Shown here one piece after another: positions 1-13,000 of a stretch of DNA of 64,000 bases. The notes beneath the pieces were generated by a model. The model saw only the letters and a list, made by a program, of their open reading frames with translations. It made no database searches and was not told the DNA's origin. Source of the stretch: Centroberyx gerrardi (Eukaryota; Chordata; Actinopteri; Beryciformes; Berycidae). Every line of letters starts with the position of its first letter. The first letter of the stretch is position 1. The DNA lies in NCBI RefSeq assembly GCF_048128805.1, contig NC_136010.1, positions 15,355,980-15,419,979 of the forward strand. The letters run 5' to 3'. The translations under genes were made by a program, and so were the position numbers.

Positions 1-1
1 C

Positions 2-1686
2 GGTGACAAGAACAGACTAGACATGGAGAACAATATCATGCACAAAAATGTGGACGACTACAAGACAAAGTAAGACTCCGTCTCCTGTTATGCAACTACA
101 AATATCCAACACTCATACATTTAGCTGTATTCTGCTTCATATTGCAACTACTAAGCAACTACTAAGTCTGTGGGCCAAAGTGAAGTATAACACATACAGT
201 AACCCTTGCTAATTAAGTGGTGATGTATTATAACTACTGAGTGAGTAATTATTATTTCTGGCTTGTTCCAGGTATGAGGATGAGATCAACAAGAGGAATG
301 GAGCAGAGAATGAGTTTGTCTTGCTTAAAAAGGTATACAGTCATGATACGTATGGTGTGGGCATTTTGTTCTTTCAAGTAAAGAAAAGCCTCAATACACT
401 TACATCCAGCTTTTTATTCAATTTCTCCAGGAATTATTTTCATTGGTGGGAAACATGATTTGAATATCTGTTACTACAGTTATAGTGAAAAGATCTTTGC
501 CACACATGTAAAAGCAAATTTACGTGGAATGTGACTGTGTTGGTCAAATGGAAAAAAAATGAAGCATGTGAAAAGGTTGTTTCATGATTTTTTTGCTAAA
601 GCATTTCTCTCTCCTCTAGGATGTGGATTCTGGCTATCTATCCAAGGTGGATCTAGAGGACAAAGTAGCTGGTATTAGTGATGAAGTCAACTTCCTCAAG
701 ACTCTCTATGATATGGTATAGACAACTATTAGACAATAAATACCTCAAATCAAATGAAATCTGTATGAACTTTAAAGATTTGTCCATGGTGTAACAGCTG
801 TTTTGTATTGACAGTGTTGCTGTATGTGTTGTTTTGCCACAGGAGCTCCATGAGCTGCAGGACAGCCTGAAGCAAACCTCGGTGGTTGTGCAGATGGACA
901 ACTCCAGAGGCCTGAACATGGATCAGATCGTGTCTGAAGTTAAGGCCCAGTATGAAGACATCGCTGCACGTAGCCGCGAGGAGGCCGAAAACTGGCACAA
1001 GACCAAGGTGAAGAGATTTAAAACAGAGCTGAAAAATGTATTAATCTTGGGCTAATCTGAATCATTACATTTAAATGGGCTATTTGTATAGTTAAAGATG
1101 TAATAAAACAGGTTTCCTCTTAATGGGAGGAGTAGCAGAGTTCAAACAGTCACGCCAAATGCAATAAACCCACCAAAAAAAAAACCTGTAAAACTTGGGG
1201 CCACCCTAAAGAAACATGTGATAATTACTGATTATTTACCCATTCATCCTCTCTGCTCTCTGCCTGCACCAGTTTGACCAGATGTCTGCTCAGGCCGACC
1301 AGTACGGCAATGAGCTGCGCAGCACCAAGGGAGAAATCGCTGAGCTCAACCGGCTGATCAGCCGCTTGCAGAATGAGATCCAGGCTGTGAAAGGACAGGT
1401 GAGTGAAGTGTAATAAACATTTCATTTCATTTCAGTGTTTATTTGAATAGGGACAGATTAATACATAGACATAGAACATTTTAAAGAAAATAGTCCGATG
1501 TCACATATCATAACATTTATAGCCTAGGCTAATTTGCAATGTTTGTCCCTAGATGGGCTTTTGTTAAAAACTTTTTGTTAAAAACAGATATAGAATGAAA
1601 CAGATATAGAATACACACACAGAAGGACGTTGTCAACATAAGAAAGTTGGTACCAAAGACTGTATTTACAGACATTCACAGAAAAA

Positions 1687-1743
<57 letters not shown>

Positions 1744-3209
1744 ATGTTAATGCATTAAGCACAACAGAGTTAATACCCATTCACAGATCCCTGCTTTGAA
1801 TGACTGTCAACTGGTTGAACTATTGTCAACTATCTTAAAACTGATAACTGTCTGTGGAAGGAAGATTGGGTGTCAGTCAGTAGTGAGCTATGACAGAGAC
1901 AGGATCAAATCATGCTGTTGTTTACTCTGTAGTGGTTTGTGTGTTACTACAAGGCTGTCTGGGTAATATTTGCCAACTGGCATGCTGATCAGACGTACGA
2001 CAGTTTTTCCTAAAGCAGAAGGCGTGATTATGAAACAGTCAAATCCTCTAATTCACACATCTGACTGACAGCTTCAGTTGTAACAATATAGGCCCTAATG
2101 TCAACATTAACGGAGATTTGTTTTGTTTTGCGTCTCACCACAAGGCACATTCACAAATGACGTGGCACATTCACAATTAAAGAATCAACAAAATTACAGG
2201 CTGGGTAAAAGTGGCACACTGAGCAGATGGCAGTTATTTCTGAAGTACTGTATCTGTTTTGAAAGGTCTGATTGACAAACTCAGTGGTAACAAAACCTTC
2301 GTACCATCCCTCTATTATTTTGTCCCAGCGTGCCACCCTGGACGGCCAGATATCTGAGGCGGAGCAGCGTGGGGAGCAGGCCGTGAAGGACGCCAAGGCT
2401 CGCATCCGGGACCTGGAGCTGGCTCTGCAGAGGACCAAGCAGGACATGGCCCGCCAGCTCAGGGAGTACCAGGAGCTGATGAACGTCAAGCTGGCCCTCG
2501 ACATAGAGATCTCCACCTACAGGAAGCTGCTGGAGGGAGAAGAGGAGAGGTGAGCAGGAGTTTTACTGGTTGGCGTTTCAGCAGCGTCAAACTAATGCTG
2601 GTGATATGAGGGATACAGTCAAATCTTGCAATCAGTGTACCCACCTTTTTATGTGCAGAATATCAGTTACTCAGAGTTTATCTTTATTAGCTTACATAAA
2701 TCTTTATGACATAAATTCATAGTGTATATCATACTAAGTAGTATCAAACTGATTAAAGGTGTATGAGGATAGGGGAAAAAGCCTAAAGTTTTTCTGAACA
2801 TATTATTTATTTTTATTTAGATTTGTGGCTGTTTGCCTCAGGATGATCATCAACTCGAGGTCATAGTTCACTCACTTTTTTATTTACCGCTGCATCACTG
2901 CTCACATTTCCTCCTTTCTCATTCGCAGAATTGGACAGCAGTCTATTGTCAACATCCAGACAGTGCCCAACAAAAGTAAGTGCTGTATTTTACAACTGTA
3001 GGTTACAACATTGTTAGCACTATCACACGGGTGAAACCGATATATCACTTTGCCCTATAGCCTATGTGTGTGTGTTTGTGTGTCATTTTTCCACTGTCTT
3101 CTTCCCCCCAGTGCCCAAGGTACCAGCTACCATCAGCTACCAGCAGCAGCAAAGGTCGGCTCCAGTTCTCATCAAGACAGTGGAGACTAATGACAGATCG
3201 TACATCTAA
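2..3209 (+). CDS. Type II keratin, 3' part (5' end outside window)
   Basis: Intermediate-filament protein that pairs with a type I keratin in epithelial cytoplasm. Eight exons are visible: 2-69, 272-332, 620-715, 843-1007, 1273-1398, 2329-2549, 2929-2975 and 3112-3209. The 61, 96, 165, 126 and 221 bp sizes are typical of type II keratin rod exons. The rod reads [20 protein letters not shown], later [19 protein letters not shown], and ends with the helix-termination motif [12 protein letters not shown]. The tail is short, lacks glycine-rich repeats and ends [16 protein letters not shown], which recalls the IKTVET motif of vimentin and desmin and is closest in style to keratin 8. The head and coil 1A lie to the left of the window. 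A possible AATAAA lies near 3429. Family is certain; the exact keratin number is not. Confidence 0.92.
1689..1742. repeat. (AG)n microsatellite in keratin intron
   Basis: About 27 uninterrupted AG units lie inside the intron between keratin exons 1273-1398 and 2329-2549. Nothing suggests a function. Confidence 0.97.
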
Positions 3210-3388
3210 AGAACAACAACAGAAAAACTACATCAGTGCATGATCCTACTGGAATTACCATGGTCATTTAACTGTAACTTTACATTCATCTCTTTGTAAT
3301 CTACAGTAAGTCAAGTTAGCCAATGAGCCAAATGTGAACGTATCTGTGTATTCTGTCTTTGTGTTGAATGTCACAATAATTCCCAGTT

Positions 3389-3422
<34 letters not shown>

Positions 3423-3429
3423 AATTCAA

Positions 3430-5369
3430 ATAAACATGGACGTCCGCTCAGCTGCATGATCATTTGTATCCTCTTTCTCAGGCAGTAATTAAATAGACAT
3501 CCAACAAAGACTTGAGTACATTTCATTCATTCTCCTCATTCCATCCCCATCAAAACAAGCCGAAGTATGACGACTATTTTAATGCCTGTCTCTCCTCATG
3601 CCATAAGCAACAGCAGCCAACATGAAACCGGTAAAAGGACTGAAAGAGAGAGAGGAGGTCTGAGTATCCTTGAAGGTTTTCTTACACGTTGAGAATATTT
3701 GTAATGTTTTCAGGTGTCCGCCACCTGCCGAATGATATGCACCAGGTATTAGCCAGGTTACTCAGACAAGGACAGCTGTCACAAAACTAAAGCAGCACAG
3801 TCTGGTCTCACAACAGGTATAACATCAGGGTAAGGTCATACTGATGGGACCTCACACCTTGAACAGATGGGAAAAACACTGTAGGCTGTTATTTTGTTAT
3901 GATAGAGATGTGTGTGATCTAGATGAGAGCAGACACATATTATAGCTGCATGAATACCCCAGGCATGAATCATAAAGGTGTTTTTTTTTTAAGAACTCGC
4001 CTATCTACATGCATCAGCTGAAAGCATGCCACCTCTGTTTAGCCAGTGTTTACATCTACATGGAATTTCACACAACTGGCTTGGAGAGATACCTGTGGGA
4101 GTCATAAAGAGACGAGAAGAAACCCACCCAGTACACATGAAAGAGCACATCCTTTATAAAGTTCTGCTATTTCACTGCTCTGGATGATGATGATCTAATC
4201 ATGGCTGGCAGAAAACTGAAATATTTCCTTTTGTGATAGCATGGTGTAAAGCAAAATGAATGCTGTGACAGTACTGTGAAGTACTGTCAATAACGCAACA
4301 ACAAAGCTCCATGAAGAGTTATTAGCTTCAGTTGTTTGCAAGAGTTGAGATGAGGTTAAATTATTATTTTTGAAAGCATCAATAGACCATGTGGCTCAGC
4401 CTTGGCTGGATGTGCTTAAATTATACATTTGCTTCCAACGACGCATTGTGATTGAGTGAATTTAGCTAGCTTACAGTAATAATAAATTCTCAGTCACTTC
4501 TGTTCTTCCCTTCACCTTTTCTCCCAACGCACACGGACCACCACAACTTCCTGGGTCAGTTACCCCCCATATTGTTAAAAATCCACCCTTGGATATACAC
4601 AACCTGTCTGAAACACAACCATAATGTTAGGAGACATTGCTTTTGGTAGGCTGCTATTACAGACGGGCAGAAGCTCCACAGTAATTTGCCTGGAATGTCA
4701 ACAGGCTTGTTTGGTTACAGGACAGATAGTTTAGGACATATGAATTTTCATGAATTCTGTTTTCGTTTGTCTCTGGGCCTCTTTTGTCTGGGAGGACTTT
4801 GTAAATGGCAGTGTTAGCTAAAGTTTGGGCTTGCTAATGTTTCCGTGTTTCTAGATAGTTACCCATGGCGATGCCCTCGTCTGTAAGGCAGCGTTCAGGG
4901 CTTAATTACCCGACTGACATTACTTCCTGGTTTCCTACTACTCGTGTTTTGATTGGAAGACAGCTTATTTACGTTGGCTGGTGCATGCCTTGTCTAGTTG
5001 TATACTTCCATGTCGTATCCCCACCTTAAAAGCTGAAATCTCTCTGCTTCAACTCCTTGTTTTACAGTCCAATAACAGGGCGTGCTTTGTCGTAACTACA
5101 TTTGTTGTTTTTTTCAACAACACTGGATCCAAGGTAACTGTACTTTCCACTTTTCTCTGCAGGCTAGCATGTAGTTCTGACAGGTGTGACTAGACAGTTT
5201 GAAAAGTAAGAAAATACAATTTGTTACACTGTAAAAAAGCATTTATTACGCAAATATGAATGACAGATTTGCGTGCATGATGTTATTGTGTTGGAGCTCA
5301 TGCGTGTTAGCATTATGTACAACTCATCCTAACTGTTTTCTGTTATGTTTTTGTGTATTCTCATAACAG
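3430..5369. other. Keratin-NLR intergenic spacer
   Basis: I see no convincing coding exon here. An (AAT)n tract sits just before it, at about 3389-3425. The spacer must contain the NLR promoter and at least one 5' exon, because the NACHT exon starts at a splice acceptor (near 5369). Two possible donors are near 5134 and 5206, but neither can be chosen from sequence alone. Confidence 0.6.
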
Positions 5370-5380
5370 TGATCTACACA

Positions 5381-8300
5381 ATGCACAAAGAAGCTTTGCT
5401 GGCATGTAGCCTGAAGTCAAAGGGCACACCAACACTCCTTGGTGGCCAGCTGCCAATCAATGTGATCAATAACAGCCAGTACATATCTCCCTTGACTGCT
5501 GGGGATCAGGTGACAGAGAAATATGTGGCAGACGACCTGCCCTCTGTTGATCATGCCATCCACACTGCTCTGTCTGACAAAAACAAAACAGTCTTACTGG
5601 TTGGTCCAGGAGGATCTGGTAAAACAACTGCTTTGGAGAAGCTGGTAGTGGACTGGGCCAAAGGAGAACACCTCCAAAGCTTTTCTTACATATTCCATTT
5701 CCAGTTCAGGGAGCTGAATTCTCTTGATGGGATGCTCTCCTTGGAGACATTCATGTCACACCATCACAATCATTTTTCTCCTGAGTCCATGTGCCAAGTT
5801 CTGCAGAAGCCCGAGAGTCTGTTGTTTGTATTTGACGAGCTGGATCAGTACAAACACAGCCTGGACCCCTCAGTCCACACTCTCTGCTCTGACCCCAGAC
5901 AGCTGGCCTCAGTGTCCTGTTTAGTGGCCAGCCTGCTTCATGGGACACTGCTAACAGGAGCTGCCTTTCTGGTCGCCTCCAGGCCTACGGGATGTCTGCA
6001 GTTTCTGAGTGGGACCGGGGTCGACCTGCTGGGCTTTCTGAAGCCCCAGAGAAAGGCCTTTGTTAACGGGTTCTTTACTGACCCAGCTATTGCCAACAGA
6101 GCACTAATGAACATGGAGAAGACATTAGGCTTTTATGATTTCTGCACCTCCCCTAGATTTTGTTGGACAGTTTGTTCTATTTACAAGTCTCTGATGGATG
6201 CTGACGAGAGGCTTCCTGAAACATTAACTCAGGTGTGTGTAAGCATCATGGTCCACCTGATTCAGGCTCTCTCACTGAATGAGGCCCGCTCCAGAGATCT
6301 AGTGTCGGCCCTAGGGAAGATGGCTTCTCATTGCTTTCTTGACCAACGCTCTGGCTGCACCAAGGAGGAAATAATCTCCTTTGGTTTTCAGCAGTTTCTC
6401 ACCTCTCAAAGCTCAGCGGACGCTTTTTTGCGAGTAGACGGCGACCCGGAATCGGATGGATGCGTCTTCTCTTTCCACTCCCAAGTGATGCAAGAGTTCC
6501 TGTTGGCTGCAGCTTTCTTTTTGGACAAGTCGACGTCTGAGAGCGTGAAGGAGATGTTGGAGAAGCATGAAGGCCATGCAAAGTTTCTGGATGTTTACCT
6601 GTCAGGCCTCTCAGAACCAAATCAGCGGAGGCCGCTAGAGACCCTGCTGGGGGAGTTTGACTCTGATCGGATCTTGGATTTCAAAGGCTGGCTTAAAAGC
6701 AGCTCCCAGGAGACACTAGAGGGGTGCTACAAAGAGAAACACTACCGCTGCTTCCGTCGGCTTCACCAAAGTCAGAATGAGAGTTTGGTGAAAGAGATCA
6801 TCACGCCTTCAGCACGAATCGGCATCAGCTACGGGGATGTGGGCCTCCAGGACTGTGTGGCACTGAACTATGCTTTCATGTGCCTTGGGGAGATGGAGCA
6901 GTTGAATCTGTACTGTACGAAGGATTTGACAGAGGAGGAAGCAGAGATGCTGGCTCCAGCCATGGCCCTGTCTCAGAAGATAATGTAAGTCATCCAGACA
7001 TCCATCACCTTTGCTTTGTAGTAGCTGCATGTCTGAGTTTATTTGTGTTCACTGTGCTTTACACTCAGTTTGGTGCACACATCTCTATGTAACATCTCTC
7101 TCCTGTGTCCCCAGATTGTCACAGAGCTCCTTGAGACCCGGGTCTGTCCCTCACCTGGCTTCAGCTCTCAGCAAAGGAAGGACCAAGGAGCTGGATCTCT
7201 CTCATTCCCACCTGGGTGATGCAAGCTTCAAAATCCTCTGCACTGGACTCAGAGACTGCAAGCTACTCAAATTAACGTGAGACTAGCCTGGGAAATTTTC
7301 AAATGTCCTTTATGCTTTATTTCTCAAAGGCAAAAAAAAGCATTTTCAGTCAAATCAGTAAGTTGCTCTTGTTTTATATAGACTTGCAGTGTGCAGACTG
7401 ACGGCGGCGTGCTGTGGAGACCTGGTGTCTGTCTTGACCTCGGGCACATCCCAGCTGTGTGTGTTGGAGCTGATGTTTAATGAGCTCGGGGACCGGGGCC
7501 TCACGCAACTGTGCCAAGCGTTGCGTAGCCCTCACTGCAAACTGCAGGAGCTTCAGTATGTAATATGTGTGGTGCAGTATAATTGTAGCATAATTGCAGG
7601 ATAATTGTGCAGTATAATTGGTTTTTAAGATTTTCCTGTTTTTTATGTTACAACTCTGCAATTAAACTGAACAAAAATATAAAAGCAACATGCAACAATT
7701 TTCAAAATTTTACTTGGTTACAGTTCATATGAGAAAATCATTTGAGAGAAATTCTGGGCAAAGGAGAAATGCTCAGTAACAGGGATGTAAACAAACTTGT
7801 ACAGAAGATAAGAGAAAAATAAGCTTTTTATGGAAAACTAATGGGATATTTTAACTCAGGAAACATGGGACCAAAACTTTACATGTTGCATTCATACTTT
7901 TGTTCAGTATATGTTCGCATCAATGTTTTCAGACTTTAAGGTTTGAAAGATAAACTCATTTTTGTGTTGTTCATGACCAGGCTGCAAACCTGCCAGCTGA
8001 CTGCAGCATCCATGGAGGTTTTGTCGACGGCTTTGTGTTCTGGCCAGTCAGAGTTGAGAAAACTGACCCTGACATACAACACTATTGGTGACAGTGGAGT
8101 GGATCTGCTGTCCAGGTCCCTTCAGCATCCGCTTTGTAAACTGCAGAGCCTCCAGTAAGTCCATGTTTTAAAAGGATCAAATTGAAGTCAGTGTCTTTTT
8201 CAAAATGTTCAAAGAACATTTTATTATCCCAGGTGGATGTGACCAGTAACACCTCTAAAGGAATGTGTAGCAGGTTTGATTCATACAAACCTGTGATTCA

Positions 8301-9360
8301 GACATGCTAACCCTAATACTAATATCTTTCATTTATCTGTCCAGATTGTTTGATTGCCAGTTGACAGGTGCGTGCTGTGCTAGTTTGGCTGAGGCCCTGA
8401 AGTCAGAGCACTGCTGTCTGTTAGAGCTGGATCTGTCAGTGAACGATTTGGGCCAGGAGGGGGCGCTGCTGCTCTGCGAAGCCCTCAGTAGACCTGGATG
8501 CCCATTGGAGAAACTCGGGTATAGTCAACCGTTTTAATAAAGTGTCAGCTTTTAAACACTTCCAGTTATGTAGACAAAATCAACCAGTCTCGAATATTTG
8601 GTGAAATTCAGGATAGTGTGCATTGGTGTGAATTCTGCTCCTTCTTACAGCTTGACACGGTGTGAGTTAACCCACTTGGTCTACAAGGTACTGGGTTCAC
8701 TGCTGAGAAGTGGGACCTCTCGACTCAAGTCCTTGTCTGTAGCTATAAGTAGTGTAGGAGACCAAGGGGCCAAACACCTGTGGGACGCGGTAGCACATCA
8801 AAGCTGTCTGTTGGAGGACTTGGAGTGAGTCGACAAAATCATTACATGGCACAACACGGGCTTTTACACCACCAGCATTTTTTTTATCACGATTGCAGAA
8901 TGCAGAATTGCAGAATGTCCACTACTTCTACAGTCTAATTCTGTTGTCTCTTGTCTGTCTTAGTGTTGAAATGATCCAGCTGACAGATGCCTGTGTTGGG
9001 GACTTGTGTGCTGCTGTGAGAGCCAGTAAGACTTTAAGGAGCCTGGACCTGAAAAACAACTTGCTGACTAATGCCTCTGTCCCGGCCCTTGTCCAGCTCA
9101 TGCAGGAAAGCCACAACATGCAGGAGCTGAAGTGAGTGAGCATCATGTGGTGGAGGAGGAGGGTTGTTGATAAACCTCTACATAGAAACGTTATGTAATT
9201 GTCAAGATGCACTGCATAAAGGTGGTTTATAAGGAGAAGAAACACTTAACGCTAGCATCTAACGACTGCTTTTGTATCCCTTTCTTTCAGCCTGAGATAT
9301 AATGACTTCTGTGAAGAAGTTTTTAACATGTTGGACCAGTGTGATAAAATAAACTACTGA
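5381..9360 (+). CDS. NACHT-LRR (NLR) family protein, apparently intact
   Basis: Probable cytosolic innate-immune sensor or regulator of the NLRP/NLRC3-like group. Exons are 5370-6984, 7115-7276, 7382-7555, 7981-8154, 8345-8518, 8651-8824, 8964-9131 and 9291-9360. From the first in-frame ATG of the large exon (5381) the frame is open for 899 residues. The NACHT domain has Walker A GPGGSGKT (residues 75-82) and Walker B LLFVFDELDQ (about residue 147), followed by winged-helix and helical regions with an HSQVMQEFLLAAAFF segment. Leucine-rich repeats then follow in 162-174 bp exons of identical phase, the classic NLR one-exon-per-LRR-unit layout. No PYD, CARD, FISNA or B30.2 domain is visible. 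A short N-terminal exon upstream cannot be excluded. Its poly(A) signal (9481) lies beside that of cers5. Confidence 0.88.
7666..7908. mobile_element. Short non-autonomous TIR element (MITE) in NLR intron
   Basis: The two ends are inverted repeats of about 24 bp with about 3 mismatches. The left end begins ACTGAACAAAAATATAAA and the right end finishes CATACTTTTGTTCAGT. The element is 243 bp, has no coding capacity, and lies in the intron between LRR exons 7382-7555 and 7981-8154. The target-site duplication is unclear, so the superfamily is not assigned. Confidence 0.75.
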
Positions 9361-9480
9361 AGAAGGTTGGATTATAATCTCATTGCAAAGAAAGTCTTCT
9401 AGTGGATCACGCTGCATCAAATGCTACCATGTTATTATACAGTCAAACTGACCATCCACTAAATGCTACATTTACAGCAT

Positions 9481-9522
9481 AATAAAGTTATTCACACAAC
9501 ATGTGCACTACTGGATTTTATT
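9481..9522. terminator. Facing poly(A) signals of the NLR gene (+) and cers5 (-)
   Basis: AATAAA on the + strand at 9481-9486 fits the end of the NLR transcript. AATAAA on the - strand (TTTATT at 9517-9522) could end a cers5 3' UTR of about 480 bases. The two transcripts would then meet or overlap tail to tail. Confidence 0.55.
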
Positions 9523-10002
9523 AAATAAATGTTTTAATAAGAAACATATTTTTAATTTGGTCGTAAAGTAAAATGAGGGCAAGGAGCATATTCATTAAGG
9601 CACAAACAGTACATTTCCTACAGCTATCAAATATATTACCAATTTCATTGATAAAGCTCTGTTTCCAAGTATAAAACGAGTTCTCACAATAGCAATATAA
9701 TGCAACACAACTTAGTATCTGTCTTGTAAAACTGCTACAAAACATTTCTTTCTGTATGTCTTGTATAAGCGAAAAGCAGCTGTAAACTTGACAGAAAAAC
9801 AGTGATAAGTTTGTAAACCACACACAGAGTTCCTTGTATCCGTTCCTCTCCCCCTTTAAACAACTCGTACTTCAATTCTGAAAGTGACAGGAGTTGGCGT
9901 GTCTTCAGGGCATCGCAGAGACAAGGTGGGGTTCACAGGCACACAGGAGGTGATTAAAAGCCACATTACAAGCACAACTGGTTTATCGTCACCTCCCAGC
10001 GC

Positions 10003-13000
10003 TCAGTGGTCATGAGTCTCTCCATTAGCGTTAAGGCTGCCATTGTGGCTGTCCTTTGGTTTTGGGGTATGACCGGGGCTTTTACGGGAATTGGACAAAC
10101 CCTCCTCGTCTGAGCTGCTCTCGATGTCACTGCGGTCGTCCTTTGACACCTGTAAAAAGAAGCAATGAGGTGGAGATGACAGTCGCATTTCACCAACAGC
10201 ACTTAACCTTTGGAGCAGCGAGGAATGTAAAAATAAATTCTTACACACACACACACACACAGACAGACAGACAAACAACCAGACCTACCTTTCCCTTGAA
10301 TATGGCTTTGATAGCAATGCAAGCGATGAGGTAGAACCAGATGACGTGAAGAGCCTGCAGGACCAACAGCAGCCCGTTCAGCAGCCACCAGGACTGGTAC
10401 GGGCCAATGATCTCCCAGCTCTCGAACAGAACACTGTTAACAATCCTACAACACACACACACACACACACACGGATTACTGGGGCTGTCAATATGTTATC
10501 ACAAAAATAAGTTGTCATTTGTCACATTATTGACCTTTCATTGTCTCACCAGAATGGATAGATGACAAGTCGAGTGAAGAAGAAGCTTATGCTGAACACC
10601 ACAAACAGGCCATCACACAGCCTCTGGTACTTGGCGTAGTTGGCCAGCTTGGCAGCCTTGGGGAATAAATAAGGGATTAATCACTGTGACAAAGTAATAA
10701 ACAGATATCTATATTCTAATTTCCATGAATGACGCCTTGCCTCAGTAATCTCGGTACCAGAAAGGCTTTCCTGTCAGACAGGTAGCGCAGGTAGCAAAGG
10801 CTCTGATGTTCTCATCGCTGTGAAAGTGTTGGAACACAGCAGAGACTGACGTGCTGCAGGGGATCATTTCATATTCAGATATTCCCAGGTGTGTTTACCT
10901 GCATTTTGCCCTACAATGCCTGGCAACGTCCTGAACCAAACGTAATCTTTATTGTCTTTTACCTCAAGGAAGATGTCGGACGCATCGTGCACGCACATGA
11001 CCAGAGTCCCTGCTCGCAGCATGTTGTTGGCATAGGAGAAGGTGATGAGGGTTATGGTGGCCAGGTGGTGGACAAGCATGATGACGAAATCCTGTCATCG
11101 GTGGAAACGAAGAGAGATGACAGAAGAAGAGAGATGGGTAGATAGGTTAATATGATGCTCAAGCTGGCTCTGCTGTACATGAAACACTCACAGCTAGAAA
11201 GACAGCACAACACTGAGAATGCAATTGCTGGTTGAGCTAGAATGATCTTCACTTCTGGTCACATATTCACCAAGACTGGCTTTACAACACTGGCTGAAAG
11301 GGCTTATGTAAATACTGGGATGTTTGTGCTCGTGCAAAGAGGCAACTATAGAGGCATAGCTCTGTGCCTCTGCAGCACCTCAATGCCTAACCTGTTCTGC
11401 CAGAGTTTATTATCATGAGCTAATTCTAACAAACTGAAAACAATAATTAGTGTGTGAATAGCATGAAAGTCAAGCCTTTTGTTGGCATGAAGTCGTAAAG
11501 CCTGTTAACAGGATAGACCACTTAAGAAATTCAGGAAAAACAAGTGGATAGGAGAAGCTGGCATACAAGTAACAATACAAAGGTTAAGGATTGAGCAAGG
11601 CTATTGAGAGGAGGCACAATAGCACTAGTTTTACGGTCAGGTGACTCACCTTCCGTCGGATGTCTGTGAACTGGGAAATCATCAGAGACCAATAGAAAGC
11701 CAGCTCAGCTACATAGTAGTTGTACTGGCCAGGACTCAGAGGCTTTGGGAGGGAGTGACACAATAACACCTTAATCAAATACATATCCCTGCAGACAGGG
11801 CAACATTATAGTGCTGAACAGATTGTCACCTTATGATATAGGTAAATGAACATGGCATTTAAGCAATTAGTAAAAAAATAAGTTACCTGAAAAGGGTAGT
11901 TGTACCAGCACTGTTTGGTATCCCACATCCAAGGAGACTGCAGGAAACCACACAAAATGTGGACATGATTAGGCCTCTCTCTGATTGCTCAACAAAAGGA
12001 TATGCTTGAAATTCCAGCTTTCCTTCCAGCTTTCAAAAAGGCTATGCAACATTGTTTCATTCTCTCATTAATAGCTTCAGGCAATGGTTTCACAACTTAA
12101 ATCAATATTCAGACTGTGTCATACTGATTAAGCTATTCACTGAACTAAAGCATACAATATGCCAATTCTACTCACCACCCACAAATAGCGAATCGCATAG
12201 ATAAATATCCCCAGATAGAAGGTAAATCTCCACCTGAAGTGGAATAAAAGAATAAAGTTAGGAAAACACAATAACGTCATATGAAATCTGCTTGAAATAG
12301 AAACATGCTGTTGTACAAATTCCCTTCTTATTAACTCGATGCACACTACATCGAGTCCTGAGCAGGAACCTACATGCTCTCACAGAACTTCTTCAGCGCA
12401 CTGGGCCTGTCTTGGTTCCGCCGGAGGCGAAACCACCTCTGTATTTTCCGAACATCCCAGTCCAGCTGCTTGGAGAGCCCATCCAGTTGCCTTGTGTCTG
12501 GAGACTAAGGAGGACAGCACAGAGGAGTTATGAAATGACTTGCCTCTGTGAATGGAAAACAACAATGCCACTATGTACTACAGCCACACTACATAAGGTA
12601 TTTACTTTTATTGTATTTGTTTATTTATCCTTTATTTAACCAGGGAAGTCACATTGAGATTTACATCTCTTTTTCAAGTGAGCCCTGGCCAAGAAGCCAG
12701 CATACATTGTTTCACAAAACATAAAAGACAACAAAACATAAGACACATGAAATAAGATCAACAGATAAAACAGTGTAAACATCTGCAAGCCTAATACATC
12801 CTACAAGCATGTGCATTCTGAGGACCGCAGTTCATCAATCTGGACTTTAAAATTGATATCAAAGTGGCATACAATGGTCCAGTTGTAATGTATTTACATA
12901 TCTATCATGATAGTGTTGCTGTATTCCAGTGCACTAACATCAATGTTCAACTACATGGAGGATAATTTAATGAACTAGAGCACAAACATGAACCTTATGT

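Noticed and set aside
4981-5193. 70-codon open frame upstream of the NLR
   Set aside because: No similarity to PYD, CARD or FISNA; it might be part of an untranslated exon but cannot be supported as coding.
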